Positions 1 through 8,117 of a stretch of DNA of 64,000 nt are shown one piece after another. Numbering within the stretch: position 1 is the first letter of the stretch; each line of letters starts with the position of its first letter. The stretch covers positions 1-64,000 of the forward strand of contig DVML01000007.1 of assembly GCA_018714965.1 (NCBI GenBank), read 5' to 3'. The translations under genes were made by a program, and so were the position numbers. A model generated the notes under the pieces. The model made no database searches. It saw only the letters and a program-made list of their open reading frames with translations, and was not told where the DNA came from. Origin of the DNA: Fimihabitans intestinipullorum (GTDB lineage: Bacteria; Bacillota_I; Bacilli_A; RF39; UBA660).

Positions 1-213
1 GATGTTAGTAACAATTATGGAAAGTTATTAGATAATATGGATGAGGTTGGAGTAACGAGTAAAGAAGGGTTACATGGATATGGATTAGGGATTATCGCCC
101 AGATTACGAAGCAAAACCCAAAGTTACAAAACCAGAAGAAAATCAATGCGAACAGGTTTCACCAGATTGTGGTTGTTTCTAATTCTATTGATAACAAAAA
201 GAAGAATGTTTAA
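1..213 (+). CDS. GHKL-type sensor histidine kinase, C-terminal fragment
   Basis: The frame is open from base 1 to the TAA at 211-213, so only the last 70 residues are present. The fragment carries GLHGYGLGII, which fits the G2 glycine box of a GHKL ATPase lid, followed by a short helix, a strand and FHQIVVV. This is the arrangement at the end of AgrC-like and other peptide-responsive sensor kinases. If that is right, it is the ATP-binding end of a membrane sensor whose response regulator lies upstream of the window. The assignment rests on a short match and could be another GHKL ATPase. Confidence 0.5.
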   Translation, partial: DVSNNYGKLLDNMDEVGVTSKEGLHGYGLGIIAQITKQNPKLQNQKKINANRFHQIVVVSNSIDNKKKNV

Positions 214-232
214 TTCATTCTCCTTTTTTTAT
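196..232 (+). terminator. Rho-independent terminator of the kinase fragment
   Basis: Bases 196-208 pair with 216-228 with one A:C mismatch and a 7-base loop, followed by a T run to 230. The stem overlaps the stop codon. Confidence 0.7.
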
Positions 233-270
233 TTGTCTTTATACCGTGTTTGCACCAAATATAAGAAAAA

Positions 271-315
271 TTGTCTCATTTTATCCTCGAACATAGAAAG
301 TGTACTTTGAGACAA
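271..315. repeat. 8-bp inverted repeat upstream of the cold-shock gene
   Basis: TTGTCTCA at 271-278 is complementary to TGAGACAA at 308-315. The 29-base loop contains the near-palindrome AAAGTGTACTTT. It lies in the 260-base gap between the kinase terminator and the cold-shock promoter and has no T run, so it could be an operator or an RNA hairpin. Confidence 0.35.
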
Positions 316-415
316 ATCGAGATACAATTACCTAAACTTATAGTAGAATAGGACTTGCCACTGCTACTGAGATCAATCAAAAAATATTTTGTCGGTTTTT
401 GTCGGGTGAATTTCA

Positions 416-445
416 TTGCATAAGTGGTTTGGTTTACGGTATAGT
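416..445 (+). promoter_or_regulatory. Probable promoter of the cold-shock gene
   Basis: TTGCAT (416-421), an 18-base spacer and TATAGT (440-445) predict a transcript start near 452 and a short leader. A tandem TTTTGTCGG / TTTTTGTCGG repeat sits just upstream, around 387-405. Confidence 0.5.
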
Positions 446-483
446 GGTAGTGCAGGGAGGATGCTAGAAGGGAGATGTTAATT

Positions 484-696
484 GTGCGTGGGAAAGTAAA
501 ATGGTTCAATAACGATAAAGGTTATGGCTTCATCGAATACAAAGATGGAGAGGACATTTTTGTTCATTATTCCGCAATACTATCAGACGGATTTAAAACG
601 TTAGTCGAAGGACAATATGTCGATTTTGAACTAGTTCAAACGGATAAGGGTCTACAAGCGAAAAACGTTGTAGAGATTAAAGCTGCTTTGGTATAA
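484..696 (+). CDS. csp: Cold-shock domain protein
   Basis: This is a small single-domain RNA chaperone of about 70 residues. RNP1 (KGYGFIEY) and RNP2 (DIFVHYSAI) are intact, with the usual GKVKWFN start. An in-frame ATG at 475 directly abuts the Shine-Dalgarno GGGAG (470-474), leaving no spacer. The GTG at 484 has a 9-base spacer and gives the canonical N-terminus, so GTG is preferred. The protein binds single-stranded RNA or DNA and melts structure. It has its own promoter and terminator, so it is monocistronic. The family is certain; the paralogue class (CspA, B or D) cannot be told. Confidence 0.93.
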   Translation: MRGKVKWFNNDKGYGFIEYKDGEDIFVHYSAILSDGFKTLVEGQYVDFELVQTDKGLQAKNVVEIKAALV

Positions 697-709
697 AAGT
701 AGCTTTTTT
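680..709 (+). terminator. Terminator of the cold-shock gene
   Basis: AAGCTGC (680-686) pairs with GTAGCTT (699-705), with one G:U pair and a T run to 709. It overlaps the end of the coding sequence. Confidence 0.75.
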
Positions 710-767
710 CTTATCTTTTTTAAGGCATAAATTCACATAAAAAAACATATTGTTTTTCTATAAAATA

Positions 768-776
768 TGTTATAAT
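768..776 (+). promoter_or_regulatory. Extended -10 promoter of hpf
   Basis: TG-T-TATAAT (768-776) is a consensus extended -10; no strong -35 is seen. The ribosome site AGAAAGGA (783-790) follows closely and fits the ATG at 799. Confidence 0.6.
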
Positions 777-798
777 ATGGTTAGAAAGGATTGATGCT

Positions 799-1329
799 AT
801 GAAATTTAATATTCGTGGTAATAAAGTAGAGATTACCGAGCCAATCAGAAAATATGTTGAGGAGAAGATAGGTAGGTTAGATAAGTATTTTGAAAATCCT
901 GGCTCTCTTACCGCAAATGTGTTAGTTCGTATACGAGGAATTGACCAAATTGTAGAAGTTACAATTCCAGCGAAAAAAATGATTTTACGTGGAGAAGAGA
1001 GAAACAAAGACTTATATGCAGCAATTGACTTAGTAAGTGATAAGATCGAAAGACAGATTAGAAAAAACAAAACGAGAATGCAAAAGAAAGCAACAAAACC
1101 TAGCATGATCGATTTTAACATGAATTTTGAAGCAGAAGAAAATGAGCCGGAGGAAACTGTTGTAAAACGTAAAAAAATAGAGATGAAGCCAATGAGTGAA
1201 GAAGAAGCAATTCTTCAAATGAACTTGATCGGACATGAATTCTTTGTATTTAAAGATGCCGATACAGGAGAAGTATGTATTTTATACAAGAGAAAAGATG
1301 GCGGATACGGAATGATAGAAACAAATTAG
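799..1329 (+). CDS. hpf: Long-form ribosome hibernation promoting factor
   Basis: This 176-residue protein has the RaiA/YfiA N-terminal domain (about 1-100, beginning MKFNIRGNKVEIT). A basic, charged linker follows. The C-terminal dimerisation domain (about 120-176) contains EEEAILQMNLIGHEFFVF and an YKRKDGGYGMIE end. Long HPF binds the 30S decoding centre in slow growth and pairs ribosomes into inactive 100S dimers through its C-terminal domain. It lies just upstream of secA, the common Bacillota order, but a perfect terminator and a separate secA ribosome site suggest independent expression. Confidence 0.95.
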   Translation: MKFNIRGNKVEITEPIRKYVEEKIGRLDKYFENPGSLTANVLVRIRGIDQIVEVTIPAKKMILRGEERNKDLYAAIDLVSDKIERQIRKNKTRMQKKATKPSMIDFNMNFEAEENEPEETVVKRKKIEMKPMSEEEAILQMNLIGHEFFVFKDADTGEVCILYKRKDGGYGMIETN

Positions 1330-1350
1330 GACGAATTCGTCCTTTTTTCT
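1328..1350 (+). terminator. Terminator of hpf
   Basis: Perfect palindrome AGGACGAATTCGTCCT (1328-1343) followed by a T run; it overlaps the hpf stop codon. Confidence 0.85.
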
Positions 1351-1425
1351 TATTTCACCTAATTTTCACTATGATTTTTAAGAATAATTTGATAAAATAT
1401 AAGTTGAGTTAGAAAGGATGATAAA

Positions 1426-3918
1426 ATGAACTTTTTAAAAAAAGTCTTTGATCATGAGTATAAAGAATTAACTAAGTTTCAGAAAATAGCTGATGAAATA
1501 GAAAAATTAGATGCTGAAATGAGTGAAAAAAGTGATGAAGAATTAAAAGCGAAAACAAAAGAATTTCAAGAGCGTTTACAAAATGGTGAAACACTAGAAG
1601 ATATCAAAGTGGAAGCGTTTGCGGTAGCACGTGAAGCGGCATTCCGTGTGATTGGTGAAAAACCATATTATGTACAAATTCTTGGTGGGCTTGCAATCCA
1701 TTATGGAAATATTGCCGAGATGAAAACTGGAGAAGGAAAGACGCTTACTTCTACGATGCCAGCATATTTGAATGCTCTAACTGGAAAAGGAGTACATATC
1801 ATTACAGTAAACGAGTATTTGGCTGGTCGTGATGCGGAATGGATGGGAAATATCTATCGATTCTTAGGATTGACAGTTGGAGTAAACTATAGAGAATTAT
1901 CTTCACAGGAAAAAAGAGAAGCATATCAGTGCGATATTATGTATTCTACTAATAATGAAATTGGATTTGATTACTTACGTGATAACATGGTAGTTAATGC
2001 AGAATCTCGCGTACAACGTAAGTTAAACTTTGCAATCGTCGACGAAGTTGATTCCGTTCTAATCGATGAGGCTAGAACTCCGTTGATTATCTCTGGAGGA
2101 AGAATGCAGTCTGCAAAGTTATATACACAAGCGGATCGCTTTGTAAAATCGTTGAAGGAAAATGATGGTTATATCTATGATGAGAAGACAAAGGCGGTTA
2201 CTTTAGACGAAAAGGGAATTGCAAAAGCAGAGAAAGCATTCGGTGTCGATAATATTTATGATATGGAACACACAAACTTAGTTCATCATATCAATCAGGC
2301 TTTAAGAGCGAATTATGCAATGAAAGTCGATGTGGATTATGTCGTTGCCGATGGTAAGATTGTCATCGTAGATCAATTTACTGGACGTTTGATGCAAGGA
2401 CGAAATTATTCTGATGGATTACATCAAGCAATCGAGGCAAAAGAAGGTGTCGAAATTCAAGAGGAAACGAAAACACTTGCTACGATTACGTTCCAAAACT
2501 TATTTAGAATGTATGATAAGTTAGCTGGTATGACAGGAACAGCGAAGACAGAAGAGGAAGAGTTTAGAGACATTTACAACATGTATGTTATTTGTATTCC
2601 AACAAACAAGCCTGTGATTCGTAAGGACTATGGAGATTTGATTTTTGCAACAGCAAAGGGAAAATACAAGGCGATCGTAAATGAAATTGTAGAGCGTCAT
2701 AAAACAGGACAACCAGTGTTGGTTGGTACAGTTGCCGTAGAAACTAGTGAATTAATTAGTTCTATGCTCAAAAAGAAGAATATTCCACATGAAGTATTAA
2801 ATGCAAAGAATAATGCACGTGAAGCTGAAATTATTGCGAAGGCTGGAGAAAAAGGTGCAGTTACGATCGCTACTAACATGGCTGGTCGTGGAACAGACAT
2901 TAAATTAACTGATGAAGTAAAAGAGCTTGGTGGACTCTGTGTCATTGGTACAGAGCGTCACGAGTCACGTCGTATTGACAATCAGTTAAGAGGACGTGCT
3001 GGTCGTCAAGGAGATCCTGGATTTTCACAATTCTGTGTATCTTTCGAAGATGATTTGATGGTACGGTTTGGAACAGACCGAGCAAAAGCTTTATTACAAC
3101 GTGTTGGTTTTTCAGATGATATGTCAATTCGAAATAAGGCGTTATCAAGTTCGATTGAATCAGCACAACGCCGAGTAGAGGGAAATAACTTTGATATTCG
3201 TAAAACTTTATTACAATATGATGATGTCATCAATAAACAAAGAGAAATTATTTATAATAAGCGAAATGAAATATTAGATAGTGAATCTATTAGTGATACC
3301 ATTAAAGAGACGATTCACAATCATATTGAAGATTTAGTACACGAACATATTATGCCGGAAGGACATTTAACTGAAAAAGATCTTTCAGAGATTGTCGAAG
3401 CAGTGAATGAAAACTTGTTGCGAAAAGATATGAAAGTGGATGAGATCGAAAATATGGATATACCAGAAGTGGTTGATTATATTTTTAATCGCGTAGATCA
3501 AGAGTACGTAGATAAGATGAGTGAAGTTCCAGATGATATTCGAAACGAGTTTGAAAAAGCAGTTGCGCTTCGCGTTATTGATACTCATTGGATGGAACAT
3601 ATTAACACAATGTCGCATTTACGTGAAGGAATTCACTTAAGAGGATATGCACAAGAAGATCCATTACGAGCTTATACAACAGAAGGTTATGAATTATTTG
3701 ATCGTTTGCTATATACAATAGATAAAGAGACAACGATTTACTTACTTCGTGCTGAGGTAAGACAAAATACAGAACGTAAAGAAGTTGCCAAAGGTGAAGC
3801 TGTGAGAGACCCGCAGAAAGAAAAGAAACGGCAACCAAAGAAAGTAAAAAAGGTAGGACGCAACGATCCGTGTCCATGTGGTTCTGGTAAAAAGTACAAA
3901 CAATGTTGTGGAAAGTAG
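1426..3918 (+). CDS. secA: Protein translocase ATPase SecA
   Basis: SecA drives unfolded preproteins through SecYEG at the membrane. The 830 residues match the normal length. Walker A is GEGKT (102-106) and the DEAD-type Walker B region reads VDEVDSVLIDEARTPL. Motif GRAGRQGDPG is present. The C-terminal zinc-binding tail has CPCGSGKKYKQCC, which contacts SecB-like partners or phospholipid. The ribosome site AGAAAGGA (1411-1418) supports the ATG. prfB, often found downstream of secA, is not in this window. Confidence 0.98.
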   Translation: MNFLKKVFDHEYKELTKFQKIADEIEKLDAEMSEKSDEELKAKTKEFQERLQNGETLEDIKVEAFAVAREAAFRVIGEKPYYVQILGGLAIHYGNIAEMKTGEGKTLTSTMPAYLNALTGKGVHIITVNEYLAGRDAEWMGNIYRFLGLTVGVNYRELSSQEKREAYQCDIMYSTNNEIGFDYLRDNMVVNAESRVQRKLNFAIVDEVDSVLIDEARTPLIISGGRMQSAKLYTQADRFVKSLKENDGYIYDEKTKAVTLDEKGIAKAEKAFGVDNIYDMEHTNLVHHINQALRANYAMKVDVDYVVADGKIVIVDQFTGRLMQGRNYSDGLHQAIEAKEGVEIQEETKTLATITFQNLFRMYDKLAGMTGTAKTEEEEFRDIYNMYVICIPTNKPVIRKDYGDLIFATAKGKYKAIVNEIVERHKTGQPVLVGTVAVETSELISSMLKKKNIPHEVLNAKNNAREAEIIAKAGEKGAVTIATNMAGRGTDIKLTDEVKELGGLCVIGTERHESRRIDNQLRGRAGRQGDPGFSQFCVSFEDDLMVRFGTDRAKALLQRVGFSDDMSIRNKALSSSIESAQRRVEGNNFDIRKTLLQYDDVINKQREIIYNKRNEILDSESISDTIKETIHNHIEDLVHEHIMPEGHLTEKDLSEIVEAVNENLLRKDMKVDEIENMDIPEVVDYIFNRVDQEYVDKMSEVPDDIRNEFEKAVALRVIDTHWMEHINTMSHLREGIHLRGYAQEDPLRAYTTEGYELFDRLLYTIDKETTIYLLRAEVRQNTERKEVAKGEAVRDPQKEKKRQPKKVKKVGRNDPCPCGSGKKYKQCCGK

Positions 3919-3952
3919 GGAGAAAACGGAGAAAAAATATCAAGTAGGAAAT

Positions 3953-4219
3953 ATGATAGAATTTCAAAGTGGAGCATCATTTACAGTAGCAGGTAGTGTT
4001 TTGTATGAAGGAAAAAATATGCTTTATCTTGTTAGCGTGGATCACAATGCTTTACCTATGATAGGAATTGTAGAAGAGGAAAATGGCCAAGATCGAATTG
4101 ATATTCTAGATGTAAAAGATCCTGAAAATAAGGAAAGTGTGCAAGAGCTAATGGCGTTATTTCAAGCAGAAGCAAAATCTATGATAGAAAGGGGTATAGG
4201 TGATGGCAAAGAAGTTTAA
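3953..4219 (+). CDS. Small hypothetical protein downstream of secA
   Basis: This 88-residue acidic, soluble protein has no recognised family. A longer frame runs back into secA, but the ATG at 3953 follows AGTAGGAA and lies past the secA stop, so it is preferred. The N-terminal half is predicted to be beta-rich (FQSGASFTVAGSVLYEG), followed by an acidic helix (KESVQELMALFQAEAKSMIE). It begins 35 bases after secA and is probably co-transcribed. Its 3' end overlaps the start of a degraded reading frame. Confidence 0.6.
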   Translation: MIEFQSGASFTVAGSVLYEGKNMLYLVSVDHNALPMIGIVEEENGQDRIDILDVKDPENKESVQELMALFQAEAKSMIERGIGDGKEV

Positions 4220-4445
4220 ATGCGTACCTATAGCAGGAAATCAAAATTATGTAATAAAGGTATATGACCCAGGAATAAGCATCAAGTTTTAACGGCTTTC
4301 CTTATTCTACAAGGTTGTCTCGCAACAGGACCCACTTTGAAGGAATCAGTACAAGAAAGAAAGATTCAAAGCGATAGAAACGTTAAAAAAATTTGAGATT
4401 GAACAATTAGGGGCGGAAAAAGAAGAGTCTTCCAAGACAAAATAG
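4203..4445 (+). pseudogene. Degraded short gene with two in-frame stops
   Basis: An ATG at 4203 sits 6-8 bases after GAAAGGGGT and overlaps the previous gene. The frame reads 29 codons to a TAA (4290-4292), 15 codons to a TGA (4338-4340), then a charged 34-codon segment (ending EQLGAEKEESSKTK) to a TAG at 4443-4445. All three parts share one frame and together make about an 80-residue protein. I read this as a gene inactivated by point mutations. The alternative is that only the first 29-residue peptide is real. Function unknown. Confidence 0.4.
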
Positions 4446-4466
4446 ACAGAAAGAGAGTGAGTTAGA

Positions 4467-5279
4467 ATGACAGAAAATAAAAAACTTATAGCAATTATCA
4501 TAGCGATTATCGTAGTGATTGTGGGAGCTATAGGAATTAGCTATGTTGGAAAAGAACAAGAAAAAAAATTGATGCAAAAATATAAAGATTTGGTCAATTC
4601 AAAAGAAACAGAAATTATTTATTTAGGAAGAGCTGGATGTTCATATTGTCAACAGTTTACTCCAATTATGAATGAGATGAAAGAAGAATATGATATTGAT
4701 TATACTTATATTGATACAGATGAATTGTCTCAGTCAAATCTATCTGATTTGTTAAAAATGTTGAATGTCGATGAAACACAGTTTGGAACTCCACATCTTT
4801 CAATTGTAAAAGAAGGAAAAGTTTTAGGAACACAGATGGGATATACCGATAAAGAAGGGTTATTCAATTTCTATAAAGAAAATGGTATCTTAGGTGAAGA
4901 TGCTGTATTAAAAACTGATGATGAGTATTTAACAAAGATTGATTTTTCAAAATATAGAGAATTGATTGCTGAGGACAACTCTGAAAAATCAATTATCGTA
5001 TTGGGACAAACAGGTTGTAGTGCATGTAATTCTGCACGCCCAGTTCTCTCTAATATTGCTCAATTATATGGGATTACAATTAATTATTTGAATATTACAG
5101 ATTTAAGTGAAGAAGAATCATCAGAATTAAGCGGTTCTTTTGAAGAATTACAAGATGATTTTGGAACACCGTTTACGTTGATTGTACAAAATGGAAAAAT
5201 TGTCGATACACAATCAGGATATTTAGACGAAGCAACTTTTGTTACATTCTTTCAAGAAAATGGTTTGATTGAAGAATAG
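4467..5279 (+). CDS. Membrane-anchored tandem thioredoxin-fold protein
   Basis: The 270-residue protein has an N-terminal transmembrane anchor (about 8-28) and then two thioredoxin-like domains. Each carries a CxxC centre, CSYC in the first and CSAC in the second. Each also has the FGTP cis-proline region and an ENGxL ending. The halves align with one another, which suggests internal duplication. The domains should face outside the membrane and act as thiol-disulfide oxidoreductases or as an accessory of the bacteriocin-transport/TlpA type. The substrate is unknown; the nearby secretion cluster encodes several cysteine-containing exported proteins. Confidence 0.75.
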   Translation: MTENKKLIAIIIAIIVVIVGAIGISYVGKEQEKKLMQKYKDLVNSKETEIIYLGRAGCSYCQQFTPIMNEMKEEYDIDYTYIDTDELSQSNLSDLLKMLNVDETQFGTPHLSIVKEGKVLGTQMGYTDKEGLFNFYKENGILGEDAVLKTDDEYLTKIDFSKYRELIAEDNSEKSIIVLGQTGCSACNSARPVLSNIAQLYGITINYLNITDLSEEESSELSGSFEELQDDFGTPFTLIVQNGKIVDTQSGYLDEATFVTFFQENGLIEE

Positions 5280-5297
5280 TTGATTTAGGAGGTAACT

Positions 5298-5747
5298 ATG
5301 AATAATGTAGTATACGAAAAAATATTGCAATTTAAAAAGAAGTATCCACTAACTGTTGCTTGGAGAATTAAACAACACAGCAAACTTGTGGAAAGCTTTT
5401 TGAATCCCGGTGAAGAAGTTTATTACGCATTTGCTGCACAAAAAAATAATAATCCATTAGATATTATTACGACGTATGCAGTAGTGCTCACAAACAAACG
5501 CATTTTACTTGCACAAAAGAGATTATTGTTTGGATATTTTTATACTGCAATTACACCAGATTTATTTAACGATTTAAAAGTACAGATGGGAATCGTCTGG
5601 GGAAAGGTGATCATAGATACCGTAAAAGAACGTGTATATCTGTCTAATATTCAAAAAGATGCACTAGATGAAATCGAAACACAGATTACTGAATATATGA
5701 TGACAGAAAAGCAAAAATATAGTGCTAATAATCAAAGCAGATCTTAA
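5298..5747 (+). CDS. PH-like domain protein
   Basis: This 149-residue protein has a strong ribosome site, AGGAGGT (5287-5293). Residues about 40-130 resemble a bacterial pleckstrin-homology-like fold: GEEVYYAFAAQ, TYAVVLTNKRILLAQKR, then a beta strand and a final helix. Such domains often recur as membrane-proximal modules without enzymatic activity. There is no transmembrane segment. It follows the thioredoxin-fold gene by 18 bases and is probably in the same transcript, which ends in the hairpin at its stop codon. The family call is by pattern only. Confidence 0.5.
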   Translation: MNNVVYEKILQFKKKYPLTVAWRIKQHSKLVESFLNPGEEVYYAFAAQKNNNPLDIITTYAVVLTNKRILLAQKRLLFGYFYTAITPDLFNDLKVQMGIVWGKVIIDTVKERVYLSNIQKDALDEIETQITEYMMTEKQKYSANNQSRS

Positions 5748-5759
5748 CGATCTGTTTTT
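5738..5759 (+). terminator. Terminator after the PH-like gene
   Basis: CAGATC (5738-5743) pairs with GATCTG (5749-5754) and is followed by T5. It separates the secA-side genes from the pilus/secretion cluster. Confidence 0.75.
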
Positions 5760-5810
5760 ATGTATGAATAGGCAGAATACTGAAAAAATGGGAAAAGCTT
5801 GAATTTTTCC

Positions 5811-5839
5811 TTTTCATTTTCTGTTTTTTCAGTTATACT
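5811..5839 (+). promoter_or_regulatory. Probable promoter of the large membrane protein
   Basis: TTTTCA (5811-5816), 17 bases, TATACT (5834-5839). This may be the first promoter of the pilus/secretion cluster. Confidence 0.5.
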
Positions 5840-5867
5840 GTATATAGTAGAATAGTGGGGAAACAAT

Positions 5868-7481
5868 ATGATATTAAGAAAACCGTATGCAATATTGATT
5901 AAAAATTTCAAATTGATTCACGTTATTTTAACTGGATTGATGGCATATTTACTTTATAAAACATGGAATATCATGCAGTTTTTTAGCGACTATTTTAGTC
6001 AAGGAGAATCCATCGTTGGACAAGATATAGCAAGTTCCTTGATTAGTTTTAGAGTGTATTTAGTCATAGGAATAATTATAGCAGGTTTAATTACGGTACT
6101 AGTGTTAATGTATTTAAAGAAAAAACCGATCACATACTATATATATTCCATTATCACATTTATTTTTGTCACAGTTATATTCGTATTGACAAAAAATACG
6201 ATTGTTACAATGGAAGGTCAATTGGTAAGTGCGCGGATCGCACGAGCGATGAGTGATTTTGTAAATATCGCGTTTATTGCTCAAATCATTGCTTCTCTCA
6301 TGACTTTTGTGCGAGCGACAGGATTTGATATTAAGAAGTTCAATTTCGTAAAAGATCTGCAAGAGTTAGATATTGCAGTGGAAGATAACGAAGAGTTTGA
6401 AGTCGATGTCGAGGTAGATACGGATCGATTTAAACGTGATTTGAAACGTAGATGGCGACATATGAAATATGTCTATGTAGAAAATAAACTATTAATTAAT
6501 ATTATTGCCGCGGTTGCAGTAGTGGGATTGGGAGTATTTATTTTCTTTAAATCTGGAATGGCTGATAAGAAATATAAGGAAGGTCAATATTTCTACACCT
6601 ATGATTTTATGATGAAAGTAAACCGTTCTTATATCACAAATACGGATTATAAAATGGATGCATTAGATAATTACAAAAATTTAGTGGTTTTAGAGATTAC
6701 CACAAGAAAGTTATCGGAACCGACAGATCATTTAGAACTTGCAAAACTAGAGTTGAATGTTGGCGATAAGCATTATTACCCAACAAAAGCTTACAAAAAT
6801 CAGTTAAAAGATTTAGGATCATTGTACCAAGACGAAAAAATACCAACGCAGTCAGAAGTGACGTACTTACTTGCATATGAAGTCCCTACAAATTATTTAA
6901 ATAAATCGATGATGTTAAGATATATCAATGGATTAAAAAGCAAGGATAATAAAATCCAAGCAATGTATGTAAATGTAAAGTTGAATCCTAAGAATTTAAT
7001 GACAGATTTAAAACCAGAGACTGTTCAACTGGGCAGTGAAATGAACACCAAAGGCACTATCCTTGGTGAAAGTAAATTGAAGATCAATTCATACGAGATC
7101 AACGATCAATTTAAATTAGATTATAATTTCTGTGTAGCACAAAATGAGTGTGTTCCATCGACTGAGTATGTAAAACCTGATATTTTAAGTAACTATGATA
7201 AGACTCTTTTGAAATTAACAGGTTCTTTAAAAATGGATGACACTATTCAGCTTCGTGGTGTTAGTACAATATTTCAATTGATCCAAATGTTCGGAACAAT
7301 CGAGTATGAAATAGATGGTAAGATGAAAGAACAACCATTCCAAATAAAAGAAGTAAAGCCGACGAGTGCGACAAACGAAAGTATCACATATATCGAAGTT
7401 ACTCCTGAGATGAAGAACGCAACGAAAATTAGAATTCACTTCCGCTTGAGGAATCAAGAATTTATTTATCAGCTCAAATAG
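5868..7481 (+). CDS. Large membrane protein of unknown function at the head of the cluster
   Basis: The 537 residues match no family I recognise. The N-terminal third holds four hydrophobic segments (about 15-30, 65-85, 90-110, 130-150). An acidic stretch rich in D/E/V follows. A fifth membrane segment (about 208-230) leads to an exported, beta-rich C-terminal region of about 300 residues with two cysteines (CVAQNEC). Such topology suits a surface or envelope scaffold. It has its own promoter and lies about 100 bases before the Tad-like genes in the same direction. Membership in that system is inferred from position only. Confidence 0.6.
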   Translation: MILRKPYAILIKNFKLIHVILTGLMAYLLYKTWNIMQFFSDYFSQGESIVGQDIASSLISFRVYLVIGIIIAGLITVLVLMYLKKKPITYYIYSIITFIFVTVIFVLTKNTIVTMEGQLVSARIARAMSDFVNIAFIAQIIASLMTFVRATGFDIKKFNFVKDLQELDIAVEDNEEFEVDVEVDTDRFKRDLKRRWRHMKYVYVENKLLINIIAAVAVVGLGVFIFFKSGMADKKYKEGQYFYTYDFMMKVNRSYITNTDYKMDALDNYKNLVVLEITTRKLSEPTDHLELAKLELNVGDKHYYPTKAYKNQLKDLGSLYQDEKIPTQSEVTYLLAYEVPTNYLNKSMMLRYINGLKSKDNKIQAMYVNVKLNPKNLMTDLKPETVQLGSEMNTKGTILGESKLKINSYEINDQFKLDYNFCVAQNECVPSTEYVKPDILSNYDKTLLKLTGSLKMDDTIQLRGVSTIFQLIQMFGTIEYEIDGKMKEQPFQIKEVKPTSATNESITYIEVTPEMKNATKIRIHFRLRNQEFIYQLK

Positions 7482-7523
7482 TATGTAAACTGCAGAAAAA
7501 GAATAAGAAATTTAAAAAATATG

Positions 7524-7532
7524 TGATATAAT
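7524..7532 (+). promoter_or_regulatory. Extended -10 promoter before the Tad-like genes
   Basis: TG-A-TATAAT (7524-7532) lies 30 bases before the ribosome site AAAGGAGGGTGA. No convincing -35 was found. Confidence 0.5.
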
Positions 7533-7578
7533 ATAAAAATAGAGGACGGTATGTCATATTTGAAAGGAGGGTGACAAA

Positions 7579-7704
7579 TTGTGGGATCGATGTGTATTTA
7601 AAAATACACCAGTAGGATTATTACAGGGAACATTTGTGATAACACCGAATGATCTTGAGCAGATTTGTGACCTTGATGTTGATAATAAGGTGGTGAGAAA
7701 GTGA
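7579..7704 (+). CDS. 41-residue protein, TTG start, coupled to the next gene
   Basis: The frame starts at a TTG 7 bases after a near-perfect Shine-Dalgarno (AAAGGAGGGTGA, 7563-7574) and ends in a TGA that overlaps the GTG of the following gene (GTGA, 7701-7704). It encodes a soluble peptide with two cysteines and ITPNDLEQICDLDVDNKVV. There is no signal or membrane segment. The strong ribosome site and stop/start overlap argue for real translation, if only to couple the downstream gene. It could instead be a small component of the apparatus. Confidence 0.5.
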   Translation: MWDRCVFKNTPVGLLQGTFVITPNDLEQICDLDVDNKVVRK

Positions 7705-8102
7705 GTAAATCGTTTTGGGGAATATTTATTATTGTACTAGGTGTCATTTCAATATTTTTTGTAAACTTCTTTCAGAACATTACAAACGCAGATGAACAAA
7801 ACTTTAATTTGCTGAAGGAAACAACAGAAGCAGCGATGTACGATGCGTTTGATTTTGCATCATATCGTGCATATGGTGCGGTTCGAATCGATCGCGAGAA
7901 ATTCGTAGAAAATTTTTTAAGACGCTTTGCACAAAACGTAAATTTAGGGCATACATATAAAATTCAGATTTACGATGTGAATGAAATGCCGCCAAAAGTT
8001 AGTATCAAGGTATCAAGCTCCAATACAGCTAATTTTACAGGAGAGACAATCGACTTTGATGTAACGAATAAATTAGATGCGATATTAGAAACGCCATATT
8101 AG
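7701..8102 (+). CDS. Pseudopilin-like membrane protein (DUF5411-like)
   Basis: This 133-residue protein has an N-terminal hydrophobic helix (about 5-25), then NADEQNFNLLKETTEAAMYDAFD and an exported alpha/beta domain. That plan matches minor pilins or TadE-type proteins, in which the helix packs into the pilus base. I recall similar proteins under the DUF5411 label, but cannot verify the match. It starts with GTG overlapping the small gene upstream and is followed 15 bases later by the CpaB-like gene, so it belongs to the Tad-like operon. Confidence 0.6.
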   Translation: MSKSFWGIFIIVLGVISIFFVNFFQNITNADEQNFNLLKETTEAAMYDAFDFASYRAYGAVRIDREKFVENFLRRFAQNVNLGHTYKIQIYDVNEMPPKVSIKVSSSNTANFTGETIDFDVTNKLDAILETPY

Positions 8103-8117
8103 AATAGGAGAATAAAA

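Noticed and set aside
4290..4340. In-frame TGA read as tryptophan or selenocysteine
   Set aside because: Many intact genes here end in TGA, TGG is used for Trp throughout, and an additional TAA interrupts the same frame.
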